DNA from: an uncultured Saprospiraceae bacterium
GTDB lineage: Bacteria; Bacteroidota; Bacteroidia; Chitinophagales; Saprospiraceae
NCBI GenBank assembly: GCA_937928045.1
Contig: CALFWO010000005.1
Coordinates: 62,001-126,000 of the forward strand
DNA: 64,000 bases
Direction of reading: 5' to 3'
The notes beneath the pieces are model-generated. The model did no database searches. It was not told the origin of the DNA and saw only the letters and a list, made by a program, of their open reading frames with translations. The number at the start of each line of letters is the position of its first letter. Positions within the stretch are counted from its first letter, which is position 1. The position numbers and the translations under genes were made by a program. Shown here piece after piece: positions 1-9,785 of the stretch.

Positions 1-2390
1 GCATTTTTGCAAGTTGATAAAGCTTCCGATAAAAATATTTTAGCAGTAGCAAATTGATTCTTAGCTAAATATAGAATACCTTTTCCCCCAAGCAAAGGAA
101 TGATCATTCGAGGGTTTTTATCCCCTCCTATTTTTTCCATAGTTAGTGTTGCCAAGTCGTAATGCCGAATAGCCTCATCGTAGTTCTTTTTATTTCGATA
201 GATATGCCCAATGGTACTCATGATAGCCACATGGTAGGGGTGGGGTTCTTTGTAGATTGTTTTTAATATTTCTAATATCTCAACATAATTATTTAAGGCT
301 TTGTCGACGTTACCATTGGCGGAATAAATTCTTGCGAGATTTGAGGCAGAGGCTACAGTTTCTCTATGATTAGTTCCAAAGATTGCTTTACGTTGTTTCA
401 GACTTTCCTTGCCAGTTTCTATTCCTTTTTCATACTCTCCTGTATTGTAGTACAAGCTTGTAAGGTGATTTAAAGTAATTGCTAATTCTGAATGCGGGGC
501 ATCATGCAAAGCTTCTTGCATCGTCAAACATTTCTTGTAAAATATTCTAGCCTCTTCAAATTTCCCCATGTGTCTTTTTACAGAACCACATATCAATAAT
601 GCATCTGCGAATCTCTGGTCATTACCTATGGCATTTTCTTCAATCAAATTTAAATAGGAAGGAATTAAAGAATCGGCTTGAGCGAAATAACCCATTTGAT
701 CAAAGTTGTTTATTTTTAAATGATAAATATTAGCTTGGTGAAAAGGATCATATTGGCTAATGTTTTGCCTTTTTACAATTTGATACAGGCTGTCAGCTTT
801 CTTAATATAAGATGTAGCTAGGTCGAAATTTCCCAAGTCATGATTAGAGTTGGCAGCCTCGTAGTAGCTAAGCGATAAATTTTTAGAAGATATATTCGGT
901 GTATTTAAATTTAGATCAAGTGCAAGTTGTATAAGGCTATCGCCTTTCTCGTAATTGTTGACTCCATTGTATACTTGGCCAAGAATTGTCATCAATGACG
1001 CCTTGATTTCTGGCTCATTATTAAATTTATTTTCAAGATTGGCTGCGCCGTTATCCAAAAGAGATTCTACTGTAATTTGAGCTCCTTGATTTTCGTATGG
1101 ATTGGCAAGCGAAAAAATTTCAGTCAACATTTCTGTCAAGGTTTGACTTTTGGCCGATTCTGCAATAGCAATATTCCGCTCTTTGGTAAGATTAATGGTG
1201 TAATAAATAGTTAGACCAATTATCGTCGCCATTGCGATGGTGCTAAGGGTTGCTATTATCTTGTTTCTTTTAATGAATTTTTTAAAGCGGTAAATACGAT
1301 CTTCTTCTAGAATAGAAATTGGTAATCCGATTTGGAAATTTTCAATATCGCGAATAAATAAATCTACAGATGCATATCTTTCTGTGGGGTCAAGTGATAG
1401 TGCTTTTTTGCAAATAGCATCTAAATCTGTTTTTAGAAGATCTCTGTTTTTAGAAGCTACATGGCTAGGAGGGATGAATTTTCCGCTCATTACATTTTCC
1501 AAATATGCTTCTCGAGTAGTATCGTTTTTACCGAACGGCAGTTGATCTGTAATTAGAAAATAAAGTAAACTCCCGAGGCTATAGATATCACTTTGCGTGC
1601 TTACTGCTGAGTTATTCAGTTGTTCAGGAGAGGCAAAGGCCATTGTGTATCTGTTGTCTGTAGGAATGACATCAGTCTCTATATTTGGCTTTTCTTCCGA
1701 AGAGAGAAATCTTTGAGAAATACCGAAGTCTAAAATCTTTGGATTTCCTTTTTCGCTGACCAGAATGTTTTTTGGTTTGATGTCTAAGTGTAACACCAGT
1801 TGACTATGTGCATGGCCAATTCCATGAGCAATACTTTTGAATAAATTTAAGCGATCAGTGAGACTTGGTTTTTTTTCTTCAATATAAGCCTCTACATCTT
1901 GCCAAGGAAGATACTCCATTGTGAAATACATTCTTCCGTCATCCATGGAACCTCCATCGTAAAGTCTGCCAATATTTGGATGATTCAGTTTGGCTAATAT
2001 TTGTCTTTCTTCTTTGAATCTATTGACTGTCGCTTCAGAGTATTTCCTAGGCCGAACCAATTTGATAGCTACTTCTTGGTCAAATTCTTTGTCTTCTCTT
2101 TCTGCCAAAAAAACAGAGCCCATTCCTCCATAGCCCAACAGCTTTGTTAGACGATAAGGACCAACAATAGAATTGATCAAACCTTCATCTTCAAAAAAGC
2201 TCCAATCTCCAAATGGATTATTACCAAATATAGAATGTAGTTGAAATTCTTGACCAAGTAAGTCTGCGACTTCTTTATAAACTTCGGGGTCATTCGTCCT
2301 AAGTTTTTCTAAAGCACTTTCACGCTGTTTTCCTGAAAGCAATGACAACTCGTCAAATGCTTTTTGAATGGCTGTCCAATTGTTTGTCAT
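1..2390 (-). CDS. Serine/threonine protein kinase with TPR repeats (C-terminus beyond window)
   Basis: The reading frame starts at ATG 2390 and stays open to the window edge, giving about 796 residues without the C-terminus. The N-terminal half is a Hanks-type kinase: glycine loop GYGGMGSV near residue 86, lysine K110 in VAIK, catalytic loop HLDIKPKN at 201-208 (Leu replaces the usual Arg of HRD) and DFG at 221-223. A single membrane segment follows at about 377-398. The rest is a run of TPR-like repeats, presumably on the far side of the membrane. The start codon shares one base with the stop of the upstream sigma factor gene (TGATG), so the two are very likely translated together. The family is known to phosphorylate partner regulators; the sigma factor as substrate is an inference. 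Confidence 0.9.
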   Translation of the reverse strand, partial: MTNNWTAIQKAFDELSLLSGKQRESALEKLRTNDPEVYKEVADLLGQEFQLHSIFGNNPFGDWSFFEDEGLINSIVGPYRLTKLLGYGGMGSVFLAEREDKEFDQEVAIKLVRPRKYSEATVNRFKEERQILAKLNHPNIGRLYDGGSMDDGRMYFTMEYLPWQDVEAYIEEKKPSLTDRLNLFKSIAHGIGHAHSQLVLHLDIKPKNILVSEKGNPKILDFGISQRFLSSEEKPNIETDVIPTDNRYTMAFASPEQLNNSAVSTQSDIYSLGSLLYFLITDQLPFGKNDTTREAYLENVMSGKFIPPSHVASKNRDLLKTDLDAICKKALSLDPTERYASVDLFIRDIENFQIGLPISILEEDRIYRFKKFIKRNKIIATLSTIAMATIIGLTIYYTINLTKERNIAIAESAKSQTLTEMLTEIFSLANPYENQGAQITVESLLDNGAANLENKFNNEPEIKASLMTILGQVYNGVNNYEKGDSLIQLALDLNLNTPNISSKNLSLSYYEAANSNHDLGNFDLATSYIKKADSLYQIVKRQNISQYDPFHQANIYHLKINNFDQMGYFAQADSLIPSYLNLIEENAIGNDQRFADALLICGSVKRHMGKFEEARIFYKKCLTMQEALHDAPHSELAITLNHLTSLYYNTGEYEKGIETGKESLKQRKAIFGTNHRETVASASNLARIYSANGNVDKALNNYVEILEILKTIYKEPHPYHVAIMSTIGHIYRNKKNYDEAIRHYDLATLTMEKIGGDKNPRMIIPLLGGKGILYLAKNQFATAKIFLSEALSTCKN

Positions 2391-2947
2391 CAGGCACTCA
2401 TGTTAAGTCTGGCATGATTCATCTCTCTACTTAGCCAAGCTTTAGCAAGCGTCCATTCTCTTTTCACAGTTGCCACTGAAATATTCATCATTTTTGCGAT
2501 CTCCCCTTGATTAAATCCACTGAAAAACCAGTACTCAATAATTTTAGATCCTCGAGTACTTAGCTTTGCATACTTCTTCATGGCATCATCCAGTTCAATA
2601 ATATCTTCCATAGAACTTTCTGCTACCAACTCATTATTAGACATGGTGATTCTTACATGATCTCCTCCGCGCTTGTCTGTCTTTTTTTGAAGTGCATAGT
2701 TGATCAAAATTCTACGCATTGCAGTAGAGGCCATTGCAAAGAAGTGATCTTTATTAGCAAAATTCTGATTACGTTGAGCGGACATTTTAAGATAGGCTTC
2801 ATGGACGAGGTCGGTCGTATTCAAGGTCAAATCTTTAGACTCAAACTTCAATCTGCCATGCGCGATTCGCTTCATTTCCTCATATATATTTGGAAAATCT
2901 TCGGATTGCCACATGTTCGGTGTGAATTGTGGATTGTTTGGTTTCAT
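2390..2947 (-). CDS. ECF-type sigma factor (TIGR02999 / ECF43-like), partner of the adjacent kinase
   Basis: A 185-residue sigma-70 family protein with region 2 at about 20-95 (DLVHEAYLKM, then FFAMASTAMRRILINYA) and region 4 at about 125-180 with the helix-turn-helix QGEIAKMMNISVATVKREW. The usual acidic DAED in region 2.2 reads N43-T44-T45-D46 here, so threonines stand where acidic residues normally contact core polymerase. In the ECF43 group (EcfP/PknT of Vibrio) a kinase supplies the missing charge by threonine phosphorylation. The gene lies directly upstream of a membrane kinase with a one-base overlap and has no anti-sigma gene next to it. Control by phosphorylation is therefore an attractive inference, not shown by sequence alone. 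Confidence 0.9.
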   Translation of the reverse strand: MKPNNPQFTPNMWQSEDFPNIYEEMKRIAHGRLKFESKDLTLNTTDLVHEAYLKMSAQRNQNFANKDHFFAMASTAMRRILINYALQKKTDKRGGDHVRITMSNNELVAESSMEDIIELDDAMKKYAKLSTRGSKIIEYWFFSGFNQGEIAKMMNISVATVKREWTLAKAWLSREMNHARLNMSA

Positions 2948-3191
2948 CTCGGAGTTATTTGCTTACAAGATACCTCTTTCCGGCCAGAATATCAGGAGTT
3001 TAGGAGCGACAAAAAAGAATAAATTTTGGCACAATAGAAGATTTAAAACTTTATGATTTTGAACTCGTCTGAGGAAATTATTATCCGCCAAGGTGATTAA
3101 TACTTTCTTTTTATATGCAGATGAAGAGGAATAAGCAAATATTCCCTATTTTCATGGAACTTATTTTAAAATTTTGATAAAAAATCCTTTT

Positions 3192-5210
3192 ATGAAAAAA
3201 ATTATACTTTCTTTTTTTACACTGATTCTTTTCAGTTCGCTTTCTTTCGGTCAATCATTTAGTGATGATTTTGAAAGCTATTCTGCAGGAGATTGGTTGG
3301 GGTCTACGGCAGCACAATGGACCACTTGGAGTGGAAATACTGGTGGGGCCGATGATGTTCGTGTCTCAGACGAAGATGCAAGTAGTGGAACAAATTCTAT
3401 CAAACTGGGACCTTCTGCTGCCGGTGGGCCAGAAGATGTTGTACTCTATTTTACTGGCGATAAAATAACTTCAGGTCAATTGAACATGAACATGATGATG
3501 CGCGTAAAGTCGGCAGGATATTTTAATTATCAGGCGGAGACGGCTATTGGCGTAACATGGGCTATGGACTTGTTTTTTGAAGCGAATGGAAAGGGTAGTG
3601 TTACTGCTGGTGGAGTTGCCAATACACTTACTTTTGATTATCCAGCTGACGAATGGTTTAATGTAGCTGTTAATGTAAATTTAGATGCCAACAAATGGCA
3701 AGTGTTTATTGACGGAGGATGTGTAGGATCTTTTGCCAATCCGACAAACACAATTGCTTCCATAGATATTTTTCCAAGAGGAGGTGATGAGTTCTTTGTT
3801 GATGATTTCGCATATACCTATGTTGATGCAGCTCCTCCAATCACAAAAGATGCTAGCGCAACTTTGAATGTTACTGAAGAGCTTGGACTAGTTGGAACTA
3901 AGACTTCGATCATCGGAACATTGGCTAATTTGGGTACCGAGACTATAACATCTTTTGATGTAGAAGCTGTAATAGGAAGTCAAACAATCCCTTTCAGTCA
4001 AACAGGAATCAACTTAGCTGCTGGAGAAAGCATGGACTTTGATATCAATACAAACTTCGCGATGCCAGAGGGAGTTACCACCACTTCAATAAATATTTTA
4101 AGTGTTAACGGAGGAGCATTTGATGATCAAGATCAGTGTAATGATGCTCAGTCTAGAGATATTACTGCAGTTGTTCCTGCACCAAATAAGAAAATTGTCG
4201 TAGAAGAAGCAACTGGAACATGGTGTGGATGGTGCCCAAGAGGTACTGTTGCATTGGAGAAATTAACGTATAAGTATCCAGAAAGATTTATTGGAATTGC
4301 AGTTCATGACAATGATCCTATGGCCGACACTGACTATGATAGCGGACTAGGTGCGACGGCTTTTCCTAATGCAAAAGTGGATCGTGGTGCTTGGATGAAT
4401 CCTGCTAATGTTGAAGGGCCATTTATTGAAAATGTTCAAACTTCAGCAGTGGCTAAATTGGAAAATGGTGCAGAATGGAATGCAGATACCAGAGAATTAA
4501 AATTATCGCTAACGGTTACTGCAACTGAAGATATTTCTACTGGATATAAAGTAAATATGGCAATAACTGAAGATGGTGTAACCGGTACTGGAAATGGTTG
4601 GGCTCAAGCTAATTACTATTCTGGAGGGTCTGATTTATTTTCTTTAGATGGTACCAACTGGGCTGATCTTCCAGATCCAGTTCCTGCAAATCAAAGTGTT
4701 TATGATCACGTAGCTCGTGCAATTCTAGCACCATTTTCTGGGCTGCCAGATAGTTTTACAGAAACTTTAGCAACAGATGGTGAAAAAACTTTCAACTTCA
4801 CTTATACGATTCCTGCGGAATTCGATGAGACTAAAATGCACATTGTTTCTATGATTATTGCTCCAAATGGGACAATAAATAATGGAGAGGCAGTGACCAT
4901 TACTGAGGCAATTGAAAATGGATATACAGTATCTGCTACACATGATATTGCACTTGGGAATTCTACTAGCATATATCCTAATCCATTTTCAAACACTGCT
5001 ACCGTAAGTGTTAATTTGGAAGAAACGGCAGATGTTAATATAAGAGTTGTTGATCTTAATGGAAGAGTTGTAATGATGAAGGACTATGCCAAGCAATCTG
5101 GTTTCTTCAATATTCAATTTGATGGATCAAGTTTAAATGCTGGAGTTTATGTTATGCAAATTACAGCAAATGATAAATTTACTTCAAAGAGAATTTCCAT
5201 TATAAAGTAA
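3192..5210 (+). CDS. Omp28-like secreted protein with thioredoxin-type CxxC and T9SS sorting domain
   Basis: The ATG at 3192 is preferred over an in-frame TTG at 3174 because it places a clean signal peptide (MKKIILSFFTLILFSSLSFG) at the N-terminus; the product is 672 residues. After a concanavalin/LamG-like region (about 20-205) and an Ig-like stretch comes an Omp28-type thioredoxin-fold segment containing GTWCGWCPRG near residue 345. The last 80 residues form a T9SS type A sorting domain (SIYPNPFSN ... LNAGVYVMQI). The protein is predicted to be exported by T9SS and kept at or released from the cell surface. The WCxWC motif could be redox active, but its substrate is unknown. A strong terminator follows. 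Confidence 0.85.
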   Translation: MKKIILSFFTLILFSSLSFGQSFSDDFESYSAGDWLGSTAAQWTTWSGNTGGADDVRVSDEDASSGTNSIKLGPSAAGGPEDVVLYFTGDKITSGQLNMNMMMRVKSAGYFNYQAETAIGVTWAMDLFFEANGKGSVTAGGVANTLTFDYPADEWFNVAVNVNLDANKWQVFIDGGCVGSFANPTNTIASIDIFPRGGDEFFVDDFAYTYVDAAPPITKDASATLNVTEELGLVGTKTSIIGTLANLGTETITSFDVEAVIGSQTIPFSQTGINLAAGESMDFDINTNFAMPEGVTTTSINILSVNGGAFDDQDQCNDAQSRDITAVVPAPNKKIVVEEATGTWCGWCPRGTVALEKLTYKYPERFIGIAVHDNDPMADTDYDSGLGATAFPNAKVDRGAWMNPANVEGPFIENVQTSAVAKLENGAEWNADTRELKLSLTVTATEDISTGYKVNMAITEDGVTGTGNGWAQANYYSGGSDLFSLDGTNWADLPDPVPANQSVYDHVARAILAPFSGLPDSFTETLATDGEKTFNFTYTIPAEFDETKMHIVSMIIAPNGTINNGEAVTITEAIENGYTVSATHDIALGNSTSIYPNPFSNTATVSVNLEETADVNIRVVDLNGRVVMMKDYAKQSGFFNIQFDGSSLNAGVYVMQITANDKFTSKRISIIK

Positions 5211-5227
5211 TTAACTAACATATATTG

Positions 5228-5263
5228 AAAAAGCGCTTGTCGATATTTCGGCAAGCGCTTTTT
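5228..5263. terminator. Bidirectional intrinsic terminator between convergent genes
   Basis: A 12-bp perfect stem, AAAAAGCGCTTG at 5228-5239 paired with CAAGCGCTTTTT at 5252-5263, closes a 12-nt loop. It has an A-run on one side and a T-run on the other, so it can stop transcription in both directions. It sits between the Omp28-like gene (ends 5210) and the SprB-repeat gene on the other strand (ends 5287). Confidence 0.85.
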
Positions 5264-5286
5264 ATTTTCATTAATTGAATTCGCTA

Positions 5287-7962
5287 CTAATCTACTTTAA
5301 TGAACTTGTGAGAAGATATACCTTCACTTCCAATCAATTTTATAATGTAAGTTCCTTGAGGGAATTGGCTAATATTAATGATTTTATCGTCTGCGAATTT
5401 ATTATAAATAAGCTTGCCGCGGATGTCTTTGATATTAATAGATTCGATGGTTCTGTTAGAAGAAATATTTAGAATTCCGTTTGAAGGATTTGGAAAAATC
5501 AGTTCCGAATATCTCGAAGCTAAATCATTTGTCCCAACTGATGTTCCAAGCAATGTAGAAGACGTTGGAGATCCTTCTACTGAAAGATATTCGCCTGAGG
5601 AAGTAACGAGAGTCGCATTTCGAATTTCTAACGCTACAGGCATATTTCCTGAGAAAGATTTAAATGGTAAATACAAATTACCTATTGCCCCAAAGCCGCT
5701 TGCTGCTGTGCCATCGTTCCTAGTTAATACCACGTCCAATATTCCCGGAGCGATATCATCTATATTTATGGACCAAGGAGTATTTCCATTAGCGAGCCAA
5801 CCGGCGGCGATCACCTTCCCCTTTTCCCCTTCTACTAAAGTTTCGTCAAAGAGCAGCTGAAAAGCAACACCATAAGCATCGTCCAAAGTATTGGTATCAT
5901 CTCCTAATAAAATTTCAAATTGGTTTTGATCAGTTGCGCTAAATTCGACCGGAATATTAATGCTCAATGGAATTTCCATAGCCCTATTATTTCCAATTGA
6001 ACTCGTAAATTGATAATGAGAGCGCCCTAAATTCTGAAGTACTACATTGGTGTCTGCACCTTCGATCATTCCATTTCCGTCGCAATCTGCGAAGCGCTCA
6101 TCCAATGATGTTCCCGGGATGCTGTTACCCCAATCTGTAGATGGCTGCGCAAACCATTCAGAACTTTGCGGCGATCTTGGCGATCCAGTCGAGCCATTGG
6201 CCAAAGCTATATTTAATATATCAATAGCACTTACCATATTGTCATTGTTCGCATCTCCTGGCCATACACAATCTTCTTGAGGAGTCAATACAAAGTCACT
6301 GATCGACTGACATCCTGAAGTAGCAATGGTTGTAAGGGTGAATTGGAAAGGCGGGGGAGTTCCACCGCTGAAGTCAAAATCTGGCGAAAGTAAAATGGCA
6401 TCTTCACTTGTTGGATGATCAAAATTTTGAACAGGATACCAATTAAATGAATCAGTCATAGATGTGGCGTTGACCTCCAACGCAATGCTGTCCAATCCGC
6501 AGCTGAAATAATCAAACTTATAGTCTTCTATTGTAGAGGCTAATGAAAACGAATCTGTAATCAGTTGACAATTGGAACCATCCACAACCGTGAAAGCATA
6601 GTTGCCGGCGGACAATTGAGTCCTAGTTCCAGTAGAGCTGATTGAGCCATCTTCCCAGACAAACTGGAAGTCCGATTGTGTAAATGAAAGTTCGATTTCG
6701 ACGTTTCCATCTGAAGCTCCGAATGATGGACAATACATATTTTTAGTAACGGTGGGAATCGGCAGGCCTGCAATTTCAAATTCATAAGTATTTAGACAAT
6801 CATTAGCATCAGTAACCGAAAGGTGATAAATCCCTGGTGGAATATTTGATAAATCTTCTGTAGTTTCTCCATTGCTCCAAGTGTAAATTAGTGGGTTGGC
6901 AGCGTCAGGGTTAGCGAACACGTCTATAAATCCGTCCATGGCAGATGGGCAAGCCGAACCTCCAACATTTACAGAGAGAATGTGATAGTTAGAATAGTTC
7001 AAGATCCAAGATCCAACAGCCTCACAACCATTACTATCAGTTACGGTTACGTCGTATGTTCCTGGCGGGACATTGGTTAAATCTTCTTCAAAAGTAAAAT
7101 TGCTCCAAGCATAAGTGTAAGGCGCTGTTCCAAAGGTTGGACTAATGTCAATAATTCCGGTACTATCATCTGCACATTCAGGTCTGGTAAAAGATGGAAT
7201 GGGCAGCGTAGGAGTTCCAATTTCAAATATTTCAAAACTATCTACAGCAGCATTTCCATTGTTGTCCACCACAGTTAAAAAATATAACCCGGCGTTCAGC
7301 CCGTTTATATTTTGGTTTGTACTATTGAATCCATTTGGACTACCCCAGACAAATTGGTAAGGTTCTGATCCAAAAAAAGCAAAAGCGTCGATGCTTCCAT
7401 CTTGACCAATTTCGCAATTATTGTCTTGAGAGAATCCGTGAAGTAAAATATCTTGATTTGAACTTGGAGTGTCCGTAATATCGATAGTTGCTTCAGAAGA
7501 GCAAAACGAATGTGATGAAAAATCTTCGTATACAATTTCAAGAGGAGTTGTTCCATTTGGATCAATTAATACTTGAGAATCCACATTTAGTGTGTCTTGC
7601 GCTGTAAAACAGACTGTAAATAAATGTGAGGAAACTAATTTCGGAATTATAGGATTTGCGGGGAAAGTAACCCAAGTCAGCCTTGTTTCTCCTGCTTGCT
7701 GATCATTGTATATAAAGCTTCCTTCATTCAAGATGGGATTAACATTTAAGATGGTATCAAATTCTATGATTTCTGAATTCCAACTATTCGTCCACTGAAA
7801 TCCCGTGACATCCTCTACCGGAGTCATTATAAAATCTAAGCAAACTTGCTCATTGGGCAGAGTTTCTGTGGACTCGATAGCGATGAAAGTACAATTTTGG
7901 CTTTCGGCTTGAACTACAAAAAAGGTAATGAATACTAGGGTAAGCGCAATAAATTTATACAT
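5287..7962 (-). CDS. SprB-repeat secreted protein with cohesin-like, dockerin-like and T9SS sorting domains
   Basis: The start is set at ATG 7962, giving 891 residues and a signal peptide beginning MYKFIALTLVFITFFVVQA; an in-frame upstream start at 8013 would bury it. An N-terminal cohesin-like beta domain (about 20-140) is followed by at least three SprB-type repeats (pattern YxFxWSNG...Y.lTVtDxnGC). Two calcium-loop, dockerin-like stretches follow: GDANNDNMVSAIDILN and FADCDGNGMIEGADTNVVL. A second cohesin-like region and a C-terminal T9SS type A domain (LIFPNPSNGILNI) end the protein. SprB is the gliding adhesin of Flavobacterium; the repeats here suggest a surface adhesin. The paired cohesin and dockerin-like parts suggest interaction with other surface proteins. 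Confidence 0.85.
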   Translation of the reverse strand: MYKFIALTLVFITFFVVQAESQNCTFIAIESTETLPNEQVCLDFIMTPVEDVTGFQWTNSWNSEIIEFDTILNVNPILNEGSFIYNDQQAGETRLTWVTFPANPIIPKLVSSHLFTVCFTAQDTLNVDSQVLIDPNGTTPLEIVYEDFSSHSFCSSEATIDITDTPSSNQDILLHGFSQDNNCEIGQDGSIDAFAFFGSEPYQFVWGSPNGFNSTNQNINGLNAGLYFLTVVDNNGNAAVDSFEIFEIGTPTLPIPSFTRPECADDSTGIIDISPTFGTAPYTYAWSNFTFEEDLTNVPPGTYDVTVTDSNGCEAVGSWILNYSNYHILSVNVGGSACPSAMDGFIDVFANPDAANPLIYTWSNGETTEDLSNIPPGIYHLSVTDANDCLNTYEFEIAGLPIPTVTKNMYCPSFGASDGNVEIELSFTQSDFQFVWEDGSISSTGTRTQLSAGNYAFTVVDGSNCQLITDSFSLASTIEDYKFDYFSCGLDSIALEVNATSMTDSFNWYPVQNFDHPTSEDAILLSPDFDFSGGTPPPFQFTLTTIATSGCQSISDFVLTPQEDCVWPGDANNDNMVSAIDILNIALANGSTGSPRSPQSSEWFAQPSTDWGNSIPGTSLDERFADCDGNGMIEGADTNVVLQNLGRSHYQFTSSIGNNRAMEIPLSINIPVEFSATDQNQFEILLGDDTNTLDDAYGVAFQLLFDETLVEGEKGKVIAAGWLANGNTPWSINIDDIAPGILDVVLTRNDGTAASGFGAIGNLYLPFKSFSGNMPVALEIRNATLVTSSGEYLSVEGSPTSSTLLGTSVGTNDLASRYSELIFPNPSNGILNISSNRTIESINIKDIRGKLIYNKFADDKIINISQFPQGTYIIKLIGSEGISSHKFIKVD

Positions 7963-8102
7963 ATGTGAGATTGTAATCGAATTAACATGCAAATTAAAAG
8001 TTATATGAATCAAAAACCAGACCTTAGTCTGTTAAAGTTTTGATTTTTAGAATCTCAATCGACTTATGTCACTATTGAATTATTCTTCGTTATCTATTTG
8101 AT

Positions 8103-9785
8103 ATGTCTCGTGTAACAATTTTCAAGATAACTAGCTTGCTGATTATGTGCTTACTGGCCGTCAAATGTACGGCACAGTCAGGGGTTGATACCAGTCTTCT
8201 AATCGTTCAACATCGAGTGTATTTTGAATCAAACAGTGCTAATCTAAAGGAAGTAGATTTAGAGAAAATTGATAGCATAATTTCGCTTCAGTTGGATCAA
8301 AGTTCGGCTTTCTTTTTTCTTACAGGACATACTGATGATGTCGGGGATTCCGAATTCAATAAACGATTGTCTGAAAAAAGAGTGAATGCATTAGAGGCTG
8401 CTTTGGTAGATAGAAATGTATCCAGAAGTTCTATTAGGAAAAATGCTTTTGGAGAGTCCGATCCACTTGCTGATAATGATTCCGAGGCTGGGAGAAGTTT
8501 AAATAGACGAGCGACTCTGGCCTTATATTTACCTAAAAAATTATTGCCAATTACTGGGTCCATTCAAGATGATATCTCTAAAGAGGGTATACCCGGTTGG
8601 GTTGAAGTCAAATCAAAACATTATAGTCAGAAGGTAGAAACAGATGTTGAAGGGAAATTTGATGTAATGATTCCTTCTAATGAAGCGGTGACCATTGATT
8701 TAAATGCAGACAATTACTTTTTCAAAACAATTCGCTTATTCAAAGATTCCAATGCAGTCATAAAACCAATTACGGTTCCTTTAGGGCAGTTGGAAATTGG
8801 TAAAATATTTGAATTGGAATCGATGCTCTTTAGAGGAGGTATGGCGGTATTACTGCCAGAGTCGGAACCTATTTTGCCAAGATTAGAGCGAATGCTTCGA
8901 ATGAATCCTGAGGTTTGTATCGAAATCGCAGGGCATGTCAATCTCCCTTTTTCTCCAAAAACTAAGATTAAATCGAGTACTCATGGGTTATCCATTGCAA
9001 GATCTTTAATTGTACATGATTATTTGTATCAGCATGGAATAGATCCTGATCGATTGATGGCTAGAGGGTATGGAAACTGGGAAATGAAATTTCCAAGAGC
9101 CTATGATCAAGATGAGCAACAAAAAAATAGAAGGGTTGAAATCGTGGTGCAACCTTGTGATTCCACCACTGTTGCAATGAATGATACCATCTATATAAGG
9201 GAACGATATCTTTTGCCTGATAATCAATTGATCGAAGCATTGGAGGCTATAAGTCTCAATGATCAAAAGTATCGTAAACAGATCAAAAGTACTAGATCTA
9301 AATTTGGCAATGATAGCCAAGAGATGAAATCTTTATGGGAAAAAATTGATCAGACAGATCTAGAAAATTTAGCTGCAGTAGAAAAAATAATTGCAGAACA
9401 CGGTTGGGTAGGAGGGCCAAGATTTAGAAAAGGAAGCAGGGCCATTTTTTTGGTATTGCAACATTCAGAATTATCCATTCAGGAAAAGTATTTTCCGATG
9501 TTGGAGAGAGCAGTAGAAAGAGGAACAGCATCAAAAAGTGAATTGGCTTTGATGACTGATCGAGTAAAAGTAGGAAACAATAAACCTCAGATTTATGGTT
9601 CTCAACTCGTCAAAAATGTCGCTGGAAAGTATGAAGTAGCTCCAATTGAAAATATAAAAAATGTCAACTTCCGAAGATCTGAAATGGGTATGGAGCCAAT
9701 GAAAAGTTATTTAAATAAATTTGGGTTAAATTGGGATATAGAAAAAGAAAAATTACTGTCCAATGCAAAACCAGCCTCAAATTAA
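8103..9785 (+). CDS. Protein with two OmpA-like domains and a C-terminal DUF6624 domain
   Basis: 560 residues with a signal peptide ending near CTAQ (residues 22-25). Two peptidoglycan-binding OmpA domains are visible: the first at about 30-150 (GHTDDVGD ... LSEKRVNAL ... GRSLNRRATL), the second at about 235-350 (IEIAGHVNLP ... IARSLIVHDYL ... QQKNRRVEIV), joined by a carboxypeptidase-like beta domain. The last 190 residues match the DUF6624 pattern (LWEKIDQTDLENLAAVEKI, EHGWVGGPRF, LMTDRVKVGNNKPQIYGSQ), whose role is unknown. The protein is probably in the periplasm, tethered to the cell wall. It overlaps the next gene by 23 bases, so the pair is likely co-translated. Confidence 0.85.
   Translation: MSRVTIFKITSLLIMCLLAVKCTAQSGVDTSLLIVQHRVYFESNSANLKEVDLEKIDSIISLQLDQSSAFFFLTGHTDDVGDSEFNKRLSEKRVNALEAALVDRNVSRSSIRKNAFGESDPLADNDSEAGRSLNRRATLALYLPKKLLPITGSIQDDISKEGIPGWVEVKSKHYSQKVETDVEGKFDVMIPSNEAVTIDLNADNYFFKTIRLFKDSNAVIKPITVPLGQLEIGKIFELESMLFRGGMAVLLPESEPILPRLERMLRMNPEVCIEIAGHVNLPFSPKTKIKSSTHGLSIARSLIVHDYLYQHGIDPDRLMARGYGNWEMKFPRAYDQDEQQKNRRVEIVVQPCDSTTVAMNDTIYIRERYLLPDNQLIEALEAISLNDQKYRKQIKSTRSKFGNDSQEMKSLWEKIDQTDLENLAAVEKIIAEHGWVGGPRFRKGSRAIFLVLQHSELSIQEKYFPMLERAVERGTASKSELALMTDRVKVGNNKPQIYGSQLVKNVAGKYEVAPIENIKNVNFRRSEMGMEPMKSYLNKFGLNWDIEKEKLLSNAKPASN

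Noticed and set aside
2657-3022. Plus-strand open frame opposite the sigma factor
   Set aside because: It is antisense to a well-supported sigma factor gene and has no recognisable domain.
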